A stretch of 34,757 nt of DNA, taken from assembly GCA_903925285.1 (NCBI GenBank), contig CAIYET010000004.1, forward strand, positions 1 to 34,757, given 5' to 3'. Below, piece by piece: positions 7,422-15,606 of this stretch. Source of the DNA: Candidatus Hydrogenedentota bacterium (lineage in GTDB: Bacteria; Hydrogenedentota; Hydrogenedentia; Hydrogenedentales; SLHB01). The position numbers were made by a program, and so were the translations under genes. The notes beneath the pieces are model-generated. The model did no database searches and was not told the DNA's origin. It worked only from the letters and a program-made list of their open reading frames with translations. How positions within the stretch are numbered: position 1 is the stretch's first letter; every line of letters starts with the position of its first letter.

Positions 7422-10400
7422 TTACAGACCCAGCAGACGTCGCGCGAATTGGCATGCGACGGGATTGGTCCGAACGCGCCCAGCCAGCGCCAACTGGCAC
7501 ACGCACACGCTGCCTTTTCCATGGCGCTTCTCGGCCACGGCCAGCGCGGGCCGCCATTCCTCGTTGCCCCAGCCGCCTTGGCCGGTGGTCAGGATTGGCG
7601 TCCACTCCGCCGGGGCGGGAAACAGCGATTTCAACAGCGGTGTGACGTACCCGGCGTCTTCGTCGAACCAGAAGCGGAAGTCGTCGGGCTGAAAGTCGCG
7701 GACCGCTGGATGGCCTGTGTTGCGCGAGACGAAATGGCGTGCGCCCATGCCGCAGGGTTCGATGCGAATATCGTCGCCGACAAGCCGGTAGGTTCCCACG
7801 GGCAAATCGAGAAAATACACGTGAGCGCCCAACGCGGCCGCATAATCCAATTCCCTCATCCGCTGCTTGTCAACGGCAATCTCCGGATCCACGAGCAGGC
7901 AGGAATCGCATGGCAACGCGTCTTTGAATACATGTTTGAGGCCCAGTTCGCGCAGCAAACGACGCGCGAGCCCGTCGTGCGGGCCAATCACGGCGATCTC
8001 CGCATGGGATTTGCGTTGGCGCGGAAAGACCTCGATGTCGATCGATGTGTCGTGCAGCACGCGGCCATTCGTATCGAGAAGTCCCAACCGCACTTCCAAG
8101 GACGTGCGCCGATCGACAACGGGCGCTTCGAATCGAATCAGGCCTTGGGCGGCGCTACCGCAAACCGGCACGCGCGCGGGACATCGTTGCGCGAAAACGA
8201 CGGCGCCCTCGTGCTCGACTTGCCAATGCAGCATGGCCTTTGGCGTGTCGTTGCGGTCGTTGCAGATCCACGCTTCGATTTCGATGGACTCGCCGCTCCA
8301 CCAATGCCGACGGTCGGTGCGCAGGTTGGCGGCCAGCGGCGCGAGGGCTTCGCGATATGCGAAATAGGCGGGTTTCGGCGTCATCGTACAATCCATGATC
8401 GCCTTCATCCAGCCCGCCGGGAACGCGTCGATGAAGAGGTGTATCGCGCACGAGTTCATGCGCGCGTCGCGCCGAAACGCCTCGGTCATGAGCCGCGTGA
8501 TCCAGGCCTGATGCGCCTGGCTCGCGCACACCCAATCATCTAGCGTCGTTTGCGCGTCGAACCACATGTAATGGAAGCGCCCCGTCTGTGCCTTCACGAT
8601 TCGACTCGGCGACCAGTCGGTATCGCCGTGCGGCAGCCAGTCCGCCGGATAACGCTCGAGCATGAGCGCCACGCGGTCGATCCCTTCCGAGCCAAATTCG
8701 CCACAGCCGTAGAACCAGCCCGGTTTCACGCGCTGCCAGTAGCCCCGGCGCAGGCGGCCAAGGTCGAGGCCGTGGCCGTTGTACCACCCGCAGTAGCAAT
8801 GGTTGTCCGGCAAGCCCGGACCGGGCGGGTCGTAATCGCCATCGACGGGCTTGACGACGCGGTCGGGGTTTGCGAGTCGCACGGCGCGGTCCGCGGCGTC
8901 GAAAAAACCTTCGAGTTCCGGGCGCGTGAGATGACGGTATCCGCCGCCGCCGAACGTGGGCGCGGGTTCGTTGATGTACGAGTCGAGAACGTTGCAGGGG
9001 TGCGCGCGGACCAGCCGTTCCATCTCTTCGGCCTGCCGGATGGCCTCGCAGAACTGGTTGCGCCGCAGACAGCCGAACAGCGGCAAATCCGTCTGCGTCA
9101 TGAGGCCGAGCCGGTCGCACCAATCGTAAATCTCGGATTGGACGGGCCGCTGCGTGAAGCGTAGAAAGTTCATGTTCGCGATCTTCGCGAGCAGGATCGC
9201 GTCGCGGAGCGCGTCCCAGTCTTCGCGCAGCACGCATTGTTGAACAAAGCCCATCTCGTTCGCGCCGCGCATACGAATCTCGCGTCCGTTCAGGCGGAAC
9301 CGGCCTTTCGGTTCGCAGCCCTCGTCCATTGCGAACGACCGCATGCCGAAGCTCCGACGCGCGGTATCGAGCACGCGCCCGTCGGCATCGAGCAACCGGA
9401 CTTCGAGTTCGTAGAGCCACGGCGTGTCGGAATCCCAGATGCGCGGTTTCGGCACATCGAACGGTATGCGCAGATAGTTGAGCGTCGGCCCCATGGGACC
9501 CGGCGGGTCGTAACGACGGCGTGCCACAACGGTCTTGCGGAAGTTGCGCCCGAACACGGCATATTCGACCACGACCGGATGACGTTCGGGCGTCGCGTTG
9601 TGGATTTCGAGCCAAGCCTCCGCGCGTTGCTCTTCGAGAATAGGCCGGACGAATAGGTCGTGTACGTGCAAACGCGCGCGGCGCTCGATGTGGACGTGCT
9701 GGTAAATGCCCATGCCCGGCGGACAATGATGCCAGCCGACGGCGGGGTCGTCGTAGCCGCAGCCCGTCGCGGCGTACAGTTTGTCGCCGTCGTGATCGTC
9801 GTCCCACGAGTCGTTGCCCAGGCAGATCGCGTCGTTGTCGACCTTCACGAGCAAGACATTGCCACCGGGCCGGACGGCCTTTGTCGCATCGCAGTCGAAC
9901 GGCGCGAAAAAACCTTCGTGCGCGCCGACCGGATAGCCGTTCACGAAGACCTGCGCCTTGTAGTCGACGCCTTTGAACGCGACGAAGAAATGGTCATCGA
10001 GCATGTCCGTCGGCACGTGAAATACGGTGCGGTAATAGGCCGTGGCGCGGCCCAATGGCCCGCCGTAATGCGGGATGCGAACCGTTTCCCAAGCGCCTTC
10101 GCCCGCGAGCGTCGCGGCAAAATCGCGGCGGTCCTCCTCGGTTTCGAGACGCCAGTCGAACGCGTCCAAGCGGATATGCCACCGTGGATTTTCGCGTTCG
10201 GGCGCGTAGTCCTTCAAGAATGGCGCAAAGCGTTTTCGGAGACGAGCCAATTCGCGTTCGAGTCGGGCAGGCGTGTCGATCTTCGGCGCGGGACGAAACG
10301 CAGCCGCCTTGTTGTGCTTGCCCGGCAGAATGTTTTCAACGCGCACCGGCGCCGACTCGACCAAATTGCGCTCGGCGAAATCACCGCAGCGTTGCGCGGC

Positions 10401-10505
10401 AATCTCCGCGAAGAGGTCGCGTCCGGGTCCCGCGGCAAGTATCGGCGTCAGCGTCGCGTTGTCGACCTGCGGCGTTGGCAATTTCCGTTCGCGTTTACGT
10501 TTCAC
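7422..10505 (-). CDS. Glycoside hydrolase family 2 (beta-galactosidase/glucuronidase-like)
   Basis: The product has 1027 residues from a GTG start at 10505, supported by GGGAGGG eight bases upstream. The frame stays open to 10697, but that extension is translated heptamer repeat and is not part of the protein. There is no signal peptide, so it is cytoplasmic. Domain order: a charged N-terminal segment to about residue 110; a jelly-roll sugar-binding domain with AYYRTVFHVP, VFVNGYPVGAHEG and VRPGGNVLLVKVDN; an immunoglobulin-like domain; and a TIM barrel from about 400. The barrel carries SYINEPAP (acid/base Glu near 512) and GCGEFGSEG (candidate nucleophile Glu near 600). The last 300 residues are an uncharacterised C-terminal region, unusually long. 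It probably hydrolyses beta-linked galactose, glucuronate or mannose from imported oligosaccharides; the specificity cannot be read. Confidence 0.8.
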   Translation of the reverse strand: MKRKRERKLPTPQVDNATLTPILAAGPGRDLFAEIAAQRCGDFAERNLVESAPVRVENILPGKHNKAAAFRPAPKIDTPARLERELARLRKRFAPFLKDYAPERENPRWHIRLDAFDWRLETEEDRRDFAATLAGEGAWETVRIPHYGGPLGRATAYYRTVFHVPTDMLDDHFFVAFKGVDYKAQVFVNGYPVGAHEGFFAPFDCDATKAVRPGGNVLLVKVDNDAICLGNDSWDDDHDGDKLYAATGCGYDDPAVGWHHCPPGMGIYQHVHIERRARLHVHDLFVRPILEEQRAEAWLEIHNATPERHPVVVEYAVFGRNFRKTVVARRRYDPPGPMGPTLNYLRIPFDVPKPRIWDSDTPWLYELEVRLLDADGRVLDTARRSFGMRSFAMDEGCEPKGRFRLNGREIRMRGANEMGFVQQCVLREDWDALRDAILLAKIANMNFLRFTQRPVQSEIYDWCDRLGLMTQTDLPLFGCLRRNQFCEAIRQAEEMERLVRAHPCNVLDSYINEPAPTFGGGGYRHLTRPELEGFFDAADRAVRLANPDRVVKPVDGDYDPPGPGLPDNHCYCGWYNGHGLDLGRLRRGYWQRVKPGWFYGCGEFGSEGIDRVALMLERYPADWLPHGDTDWSPSRIVKAQTGRFHYMWFDAQTTLDDWVCASQAHQAWITRLMTEAFRRDARMNSCAIHLFIDAFPAGWMKAIMDCTMTPKPAYFAYREALAPLAANLRTDRRHWWSGESIEIEAWICNDRNDTPKAMLHWQVEHEGAVVFAQRCPARVPVCGSAAQGLIRFEAPVVDRRTSLEVRLGLLDTNGRVLHDTSIDIEVFPRQRKSHAEIAVIGPHDGLARRLLRELGLKHVFKDALPCDSCLLVDPEIAVDKQRMRELDYAAALGAHVYFLDLPVGTYRLVGDDIRIEPCGMGARHFVSRNTGHPAVRDFQPDDFRFWFDEDAGYVTPLLKSLFPAPAEWTPILTTGQGGWGNEEWRPALAVAEKRHGKGSVCVCQLALAGRVRTNPVACQFARRLLGL

Positions 10506-10603
10506 GACCCGACCCTCCCAAATGGAATACAATACGCGCTCGATTATACAAGAACACGCGCCTGTGCAGGAGAGCATCAAGTCGGAAGGGTTCGCCGCTA
10601 TTA

Positions 10604-10722
10604 AAGGATGAAGGATGAAGGATGAAGGATGAAAAAGAACACAGTCTCGTTCCACCCCGCCAAGCGCAAGGCTTCTGCGCCGACGCAAGCTTTTCATCCT
10701 TCATCCTTCATCCTTCATCCTT
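10604..10722. repeat. Inverted heptamer array C (AAGGATG x4, 63-bp core)
   Basis: Four perfect tandem AAGGATG units (10604-10631) are followed by a 63-bp core (10632-10694) and four perfect CATCCTT units (10695-10722). It lies between the divergent GH2 and permease genes, and open frames of both run through it. Each unit contains AAGGA, and the next unit's ATG falls six bases later, so the plus strand carries serial Shine-Dalgarno/ATG pairs. Confidence 0.9.
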
Positions 10723-10738
10723 ACAACCTTTGAGCGGC

Positions 10739-11695
10739 GTGCGACTGATTGCGCCGGCCTTGGTGCTATGCACGGCGGGCGTGCTCGTCGCGCGCGTCGC
10801 AGGTTACCGGTGGGTAGATTCGTTCGCGGCCTATTTCATCGCGATTACCTTGAGCGCCACACCGTACATCCTCATGGGGGCATTGCTCAGCGGACTCGTC
10901 GAGGTTTTCCTCCCGCCGACGGCCCTTGCGACATTCACGCGGCGACTGGGTCCATGGAGCGTCGTGGCTACGGCGCTGGCGGCCCCGCTGTTCCCGATCT
11001 GCGAATGCGGCATCGTGGCGCTGGTCCGACGGCTGATACGCAAAGGTTTGCCGCTGAACCACGCGCTGACCTATCTCCTCGCCGCGCCCATCATCAACCC
11101 GATCGTGTTCTTCTCGACCTATGTCGCATTCCAGGACTTAACTCATCCGCTGATCAGAACCATCGGCGGATTTCTCGTGGCCGTCGCGATCGGCTATGCC
11201 TTCTCGCGCGTCAAACCGGAGTATGCGCTGTTGCCCGAATTCCTCGAAGGCGCGAACGGATGCGGATGCGCGGATGACGATGCGCACGAGCCTACGGGCC
11301 GTATCGAGGCCGTTGCGCGAAACACGCGCATCGACTTCCTCGAAATGATCCCGTACTTTCTCATGGGCGTCTTCATCGCCAGCGGAATGAAGACCTTTCT
11401 CGGCGACAATCTTATGACGCTCGCCGAGCGGTATCCCGTGTTCGGTCCCGCGTTCATGATGGCCTTGGCCTTCGTGCTCAGCCTGTGCTCCGAGGCCGAC
11501 GCGTTTCCCGCCGCGAGCTTCACGTCGTTTTCGACCGTCGCGCACGCGGGCTACCTCGTGCTCGGCCCGATGCTCGATATTAAACTGCTGCTGATGTACC
11601 GGACCATGTTCCGCGCGCGTTTTATCGCGGTATTCGCGGCGGCGATCGTCGCGGGCGTTTCGGCGTACCTGCTGCTGCTCGAGGCGATCCTATGA
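10739..11695 (+). CDS. Predicted permease, DUF318/UPF0718 family
   Basis: An integral membrane protein with about eight predicted helices. The first reads RLIAPALVLCTAGVLVARVAG. Family landmarks are PLFPICECGIVALVRRLIRKGLPL, LLAAPIINPIVFF, FLMGVFIASG, and near the end LCSEADAF and LDIKLLLMY. A central cytoplasmic or periplasmic loop, GCGCADDDAHE, is rich in Cys, Asp and His and looks metal-binding. The start is uncertain: GTG 10739 gives 318 residues, TTG 10730 is alternative, and an ATG inside array C (10622) with repeat-derived AAGGA upstream would add 39 residues. No separate Shine-Dalgarno is seen for the GTG. It overlaps the next gene by four bases (ATGA), the conserved pairing with TIGR03943 proteins. 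Such pairs are thought to transport or sense metal ions or small solutes; the substrate is unproven. Confidence 0.8.
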   Translation: MRLIAPALVLCTAGVLVARVAGYRWVDSFAAYFIAITLSATPYILMGALLSGLVEVFLPPTALATFTRRLGPWSVVATALAAPLFPICECGIVALVRRLIRKGLPLNHALTYLLAAPIINPIVFFSTYVAFQDLTHPLIRTIGGFLVAVAIGYAFSRVKPEYALLPEFLEGANGCGCADDDAHEPTGRIEAVARNTRIDFLEMIPYFLMGVFIASGMKTFLGDNLMTLAERYPVFGPAFMMALAFVLSLCSEADAFPAASFTSFSTVAHAGYLVLGPMLDIKLLLMYRTMFRARFIAVFAAAIVAGVSAYLLLLEAIL

Positions 11696-12426
11696 GCGCG
11701 CTTGAAAAGCTTCACACGCACCTGCGCCTCGCGGCATGGGTCATATTGCTGCTCGTGATGATCCTGGGCGGATTCGAGCGCTACTACGTCACGGGCTGGA
11801 ACACCCCGATACTGGCCGTGGCGGCGGTCGGCCTTGCCCTCCTGTTCACCGCCGGACTGCTCGAACCGTCGCGCGGAAAACATATCGAGCGCGGCGTGGC
11901 GGCGTGGATGGAAACGATGACCCATTACCTGCCATTGATCCTGTTTCTGGCATTGGGACCAACCATGCCCACGATGGGCCGCCTGTCGAAGTTCGACTAC
12001 ACCGCGCGCGGCGTCTCCAACGTCCCGGCGCAGACCGGCAGCGGCCCGATGTCCGTATCGCTGCTCGACCTCCACGCCTCGCATGCCCGTCTCGACGGAC
12101 TGCCCATCGAAGTCATCGGCACGGGACATCTCCTGTCCGAAACCGACCGGAAGGCGTTGCCGCCGAGCGCCACGCATCGCGATGTCCGCGCGATTCTTTA
12201 TCGATACATGATCTCGTGTTGCGCCGCCGACGCCACGACGGTCTCAGCCGTCTTGAACAATGTCGACGCCGCAACGATTCGCGAAGACCAATGGTACCGC
12301 GTCCGAGGCCGCGCCCAATACGTCGCCGAAGGATTGAACGTCCCCTTCATCGAAGTGGACGCGATCGAACCTATCGAAGCACCCCACAATCCCTACCTGA
12401 ACGGCGCCGACGAAATGTTCCGATAA
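11692..12426 (+). CDS. TIGR03943/DUF1980 family permease partner protein
   Basis: The protein has 244 residues from the ATG at 11692, translationally coupled to the permease by an ATGA overlap. It has two to three N-terminal membrane helices (WVILLLVMILGGFERYYVTGW, a second near 40-55, and YLPLILFLALG near 85), then a soluble domain from about 120. The soluble part has the family pattern FRYMISCCAADA-like (here YRYMISCCAADATTVSAV, paired cysteines), REDQWYRVRGRAQ and a final IEPIEAPHNPYLN. The partner is the DUF318 permease; the two probably form one membrane complex. The paired Cys could bind metal. The stop is embedded in a hairpin shared with the opposing operon's 3' end. Confidence 0.8.
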   Translation: MSALEKLHTHLRLAAWVILLLVMILGGFERYYVTGWNTPILAVAAVGLALLFTAGLLEPSRGKHIERGVAAWMETMTHYLPLILFLALGPTMPTMGRLSKFDYTARGVSNVPAQTGSGPMSVSLLDLHASHARLDGLPIEVIGTGHLLSETDRKALPPSATHRDVRAILYRYMISCCAADATTVSAVLNNVDAATIREDQWYRVRGRAQYVAEGLNVPFIEVDAIEPIEAPHNPYLNGADEMFR

Positions 12427-12442
12427 AACCGGCTGAAGCCGG
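12424..12442 (-). terminator. Probable intrinsic terminator of the beta-propeller operon
   Basis: On the minus strand a short hairpin, CCGGC-TTCA-GCCGG (12442-12429), is followed by TTTTA (12428-12424). It lies about 40 bases past the stop of the second propeller gene. The stem is only five to six base pairs but GC-only. On the plus strand it directly follows the permease-partner stop, so it may act on both convergent operons. Confidence 0.45.
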
Positions 12443-12480
12443 CGGTACAGCGTGCCATGGATTTCTTAATAAGCTCTCTG

Positions 12481-15400
12481 TCAGCGCGACAACGTTTTCA
12501 CGCCTGAATAGCCGAGGGCGATATACGCTTGCGTCGCGCCGAACCGCACCGACGTTGGGTATCCCATCGTCTCCGTGACATCGCGGAACGTGCCCTGCCC
12601 GTCCGCGAAACCGTACCGCACGATGAGATTGCCAATGGTGAGATATGCGGTCGTAGCATCCGCGTCGAAGATCGACGCCCACTGGTCCGTCAACAACAGA
12701 CCCTCGCTCAAACTCAACCTGCCGGCATGATCCATCGCGGCGGCGTACAGCGAGGTCCCATTGGTATAGGTGGTTAAGTAGAAAGCAGAGCCGCGCGCCA
12801 ACACGTTGCTCGTTCCGTCCGGCAGCGCCAGCGTGTCGACGACCACGTCGATGGGGCTGTGGCCGTTCCACGGCATCGTTTTCAGGCTGCTCTTGTACGT
12901 CCAGTTCTCGCCCCACTGGTCGTCGCGCGTCGCCAGTATCCCGGACTCGAATTGCGCAAACATGCCCGGCACGTTCACGGCGGGACCGATCGACGGCGCG
13001 GCGGGATCGATTTCCCGCAGATAATGCGCGCATACCGGCATCGACGTTGTTCCCGTGACGGCCACGTTCTCCTGTAGACCAAGATAGAGCTTGGCGCCCG
13101 CCGCGTTGAGCGATACGACATTATTGTAGCCGAAACCGGCCGTATGCACCGCCTGCGTCGCGAGGTTCACGAAGGCAATGCCCTGATACGGCGTTGTCGC
13201 GTCTCCGAACGTCTCGTCGAACTTCTGGCCGCTGCAACGCAACGCCAACTGCCCATTTATGAGGAAGGCGTTGTCCGTCTGCGGCCACCACCACCCACGA
13301 TATCCCCACCACGGCATAGCGTCTTTCTCGATCCCGATGCCGCCCATGTTCCAGTCGTACCAGTACCAACCCCAGTATGGCTGCACGTTCACCTTGAACA
13401 CCGCCGCCACCGGCGCGGCCGGCGTCGCGCAGTCGACCGTAGCAACATTATAGTAGTAGTTGTACGTGTATGAGCCATCCTGATTCGATTGCGTCTCATA
13501 CACGGTGCCGATCAGCACAACCGTGCCGCCATTCGGAAATGCCTTCGTAAAGGACCCCACGTCCACGGTCGTTTCGCCAAGCATCGCGCCGTCGGCGCCC
13601 ACGAGCCGCACCAACGTCCCGGCCGTGTCTTGTACGGAGATGATTTCCGCCGCAAGGTCGGCGTTCAACTCGATGTAGTCCACCACGTTTTCCGCGAGGG
13701 TCAAACGATGGACTACGGCGGGATGGTCGAGGTCGGAACCGTCGATGGCAGCCAACTGCTCCGTCGTTACGCCGAAGTACCGCGGATCGTACTTGAACGA
13801 CCGCAGGACGCTGCCTTCAAGATCGGCGTAGCCGCGCAACGTCAGCGTGTCGCGCGTATAGGAGACGAATTGCAGCCGGTCGTATCCGCCGGTGGTCTGC
13901 TCCCAGCCACTGAACGGCACGATCAACACGTCGTCGAGCACGGTGAACGCCTTGACGTCGCCGTATGCGGCGGACCACGACCAGTTCTCTCCGAAAGTCA
14001 CACGGGCCAACTGCGACGCCGTTGCGGGATTGCTCACATCGAACAGACTCACACAGACCTTGCGCCCATTGCTGTCGTCGACGCCCAACGCGATGAGCCG
14101 GTCGCCGCGCGGCTCGATATGCGTCGACCAGCCCGGCACGACGATCTGGCCTGCAACCGTCGGCTTCGCCGGATCCGACAGGTCCACGATGAACAGCGGA
14201 TCTTTTACGAGGTAGGTCACAATATAGGCACGTGTTCCGTCAAACCGAGTGGCGAACAGCGTTTCGCCCGACGCCTCATCCAACTGCGTCTCGCCTATCG
14301 TCGCGAGGTGGTCGGGATCGGCGAGGCCGACGGTCGTGACGTACACGCGCCGCAAGCCTTGCTCCCAGTTCCACGCGCTCGATACCACACGCAACACATT
14401 GTTATAGACATCCATCTTGAACCGGTCGGCTACAATGCCCTTGACCTGTACGGCGCCGCGCACTGCGATTTGGCCGTTCGGATCGCTGATATCGACGTAT
14501 GTAATCGTCGTCGAGCCACTGTTCCAATAAGCGTCGTCCGGCGCGGCTACGAAAATGGCGTCTGCCGTCGCTTGAATGATGTTCCCATAACCGTCGAGCG
14601 AAACCCGGCTGACTTCCGCCGGATTGTTCGGGTCGGCGATATCAATACTCGTCACCCACGACGAAGAAATCTGATCTTTAACCAACGCAGGCTCTGCCGT
14701 GCCGGTCGTCGTCCCGCCGGTCGTCTCCCAGTACCATTGGTATCGCGCGCATACCGCATACAGCACGCTGCCGACCATCCGGCTGTCCATGAAATCGCCA
14801 TCAAGATCAAAAGTGGCGACAATCGGCACGTCCGCCGGATCCGATATGTCGAGCACGTACACGCGCGATGCGATATCGTACGTGAACTTGCCGTTGACGT
14901 TCGTGTAATTGCTCGCGTAACCGACCAACACGTAAGCGCGGTTGCCGGACACGTACAGGTCGCGCGGATATCCGATGGTCGCCGCCTGCGACAAGATCGT
15001 GTTCGCATCAAGATCGACAATCGTCAGCCCACGGTATTGATTCAACACATACAGGAGGTTGTCCACGCGCCGGATGACGTCGGGCTCGACAACTTCCCGC
15101 GTCGTACTGGGACTTTCACCTTCGCCCTCGCCTTCGGCGCCCGCGTCGGTGTTATAATGAGAACCACCGACGGCCGCACTGGTAAACGTCGCACCTTCGC
15201 CTTCGCCTTCGCCTTCGCCCTCACCCTCGCCGGTGCCGCCCGCCACGATGATAAGCTGCTGCCGCGTCAACGTACTGGATGCGGTGGCGGTATGCACTTC
15301 AAGCGATACCGTGTATGCACCGGCGTGTCGATAGGTGTGATGCGGGTTTTGCTGGTCGCTCGCCGCCTCGTCGCCAAAATTCCACGACCACGTGAGGATC

Positions 15401-15579
15401 GGCGAGTTGGTCAGATTGAGCGACGTGTCCGTGAAGGCCACATCGAGCGGGGCCTGGCCCGAATGCGGAGACGCCATGAACAGCGCCGACAGCGGCAACT
15501 GCGGACATCCGGTCAGCGAAAAGCCGCTCGCCAGCAACAACGTGAACATGGCATATCGCACAAACTTCATCGCATGCAT
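12481..15579 (-). CDS. PKD-containing beta-propeller lipoprotein (copy 2)
   Basis: The protein has 1032 residues from the ATG at 15579, with GGAG eight bases upstream. A lipoprotein signal with lipobox LTGC puts the lipid-anchored Cys near residue 25. Residues about 30-115 form a PKD domain (WSWNFGDEA, NPHHTYRHAGAYTVSLEV). Two glycine-glutamate linkers follow (about 118-128 and 148-155). From about 160 the sequence is a secreted beta-propeller of the type starting EVVEPDVIRRVDNLLYVLNQYRGLTIVDL, with repeated V-D-I-S-D-P blades. Surface adhesion or polymer binding is plausible; no catalytic motif is seen. It is the second gene of an operon, 27 bases after its paralogue, and differs chiefly by the added PKD-linker module. 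Confidence 0.8.
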   Translation of the reverse strand: MHAMKFVRYAMFTLLLASGFSLTGCPQLPLSALFMASPHSGQAPLDVAFTDTSLNLTNSPILTWSWNFGDEAASDQQNPHHTYRHAGAYTVSLEVHTATASSTLTRQQLIIVAGGTGEGEGEGEGEGEGATFTSAAVGGSHYNTDAGAEGEGEGESPSTTREVVEPDVIRRVDNLLYVLNQYRGLTIVDLDANTILSQAATIGYPRDLYVSGNRAYVLVGYASNYTNVNGKFTYDIASRVYVLDISDPADVPIVATFDLDGDFMDSRMVGSVLYAVCARYQWYWETTGGTTTGTAEPALVKDQISSSWVTSIDIADPNNPAEVSRVSLDGYGNIIQATADAIFVAAPDDAYWNSGSTTITYVDISDPNGQIAVRGAVQVKGIVADRFKMDVYNNVLRVVSSAWNWEQGLRRVYVTTVGLADPDHLATIGETQLDEASGETLFATRFDGTRAYIVTYLVKDPLFIVDLSDPAKPTVAGQIVVPGWSTHIEPRGDRLIALGVDDSNGRKVCVSLFDVSNPATASQLARVTFGENWSWSAAYGDVKAFTVLDDVLIVPFSGWEQTTGGYDRLQFVSYTRDTLTLRGYADLEGSVLRSFKYDPRYFGVTTEQLAAIDGSDLDHPAVVHRLTLAENVVDYIELNADLAAEIISVQDTAGTLVRLVGADGAMLGETTVDVGSFTKAFPNGGTVVLIGTVYETQSNQDGSYTYNYYYNVATVDCATPAAPVAAVFKVNVQPYWGWYWYDWNMGGIGIEKDAMPWWGYRGWWWPQTDNAFLINGQLALRCSGQKFDETFGDATTPYQGIAFVNLATQAVHTAGFGYNNVVSLNAAGAKLYLGLQENVAVTGTTSMPVCAHYLREIDPAAPSIGPAVNVPGMFAQFESGILATRDDQWGENWTYKSSLKTMPWNGHSPIDVVVDTLALPDGTSNVLARGSAFYLTTYTNGTSLYAAAMDHAGRLSLSEGLLLTDQWASIFDADATTAYLTIGNLIVRYGFADGQGTFRDVTETMGYPTSVRFGATQAYIALGYSGVKTLSR

Positions 15580-15606
15580 ATCCGTTTCTCCAGTAATCTG
15601 TTCATA

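Noticed and set aside
10506-10697. N-terminal extension of the GH2 frame
   Set aside because: The extra 64 residues include translated heptamer repeat (FHPSSFILHP), and a GTG with a good ribosome binding site lies at 10505.
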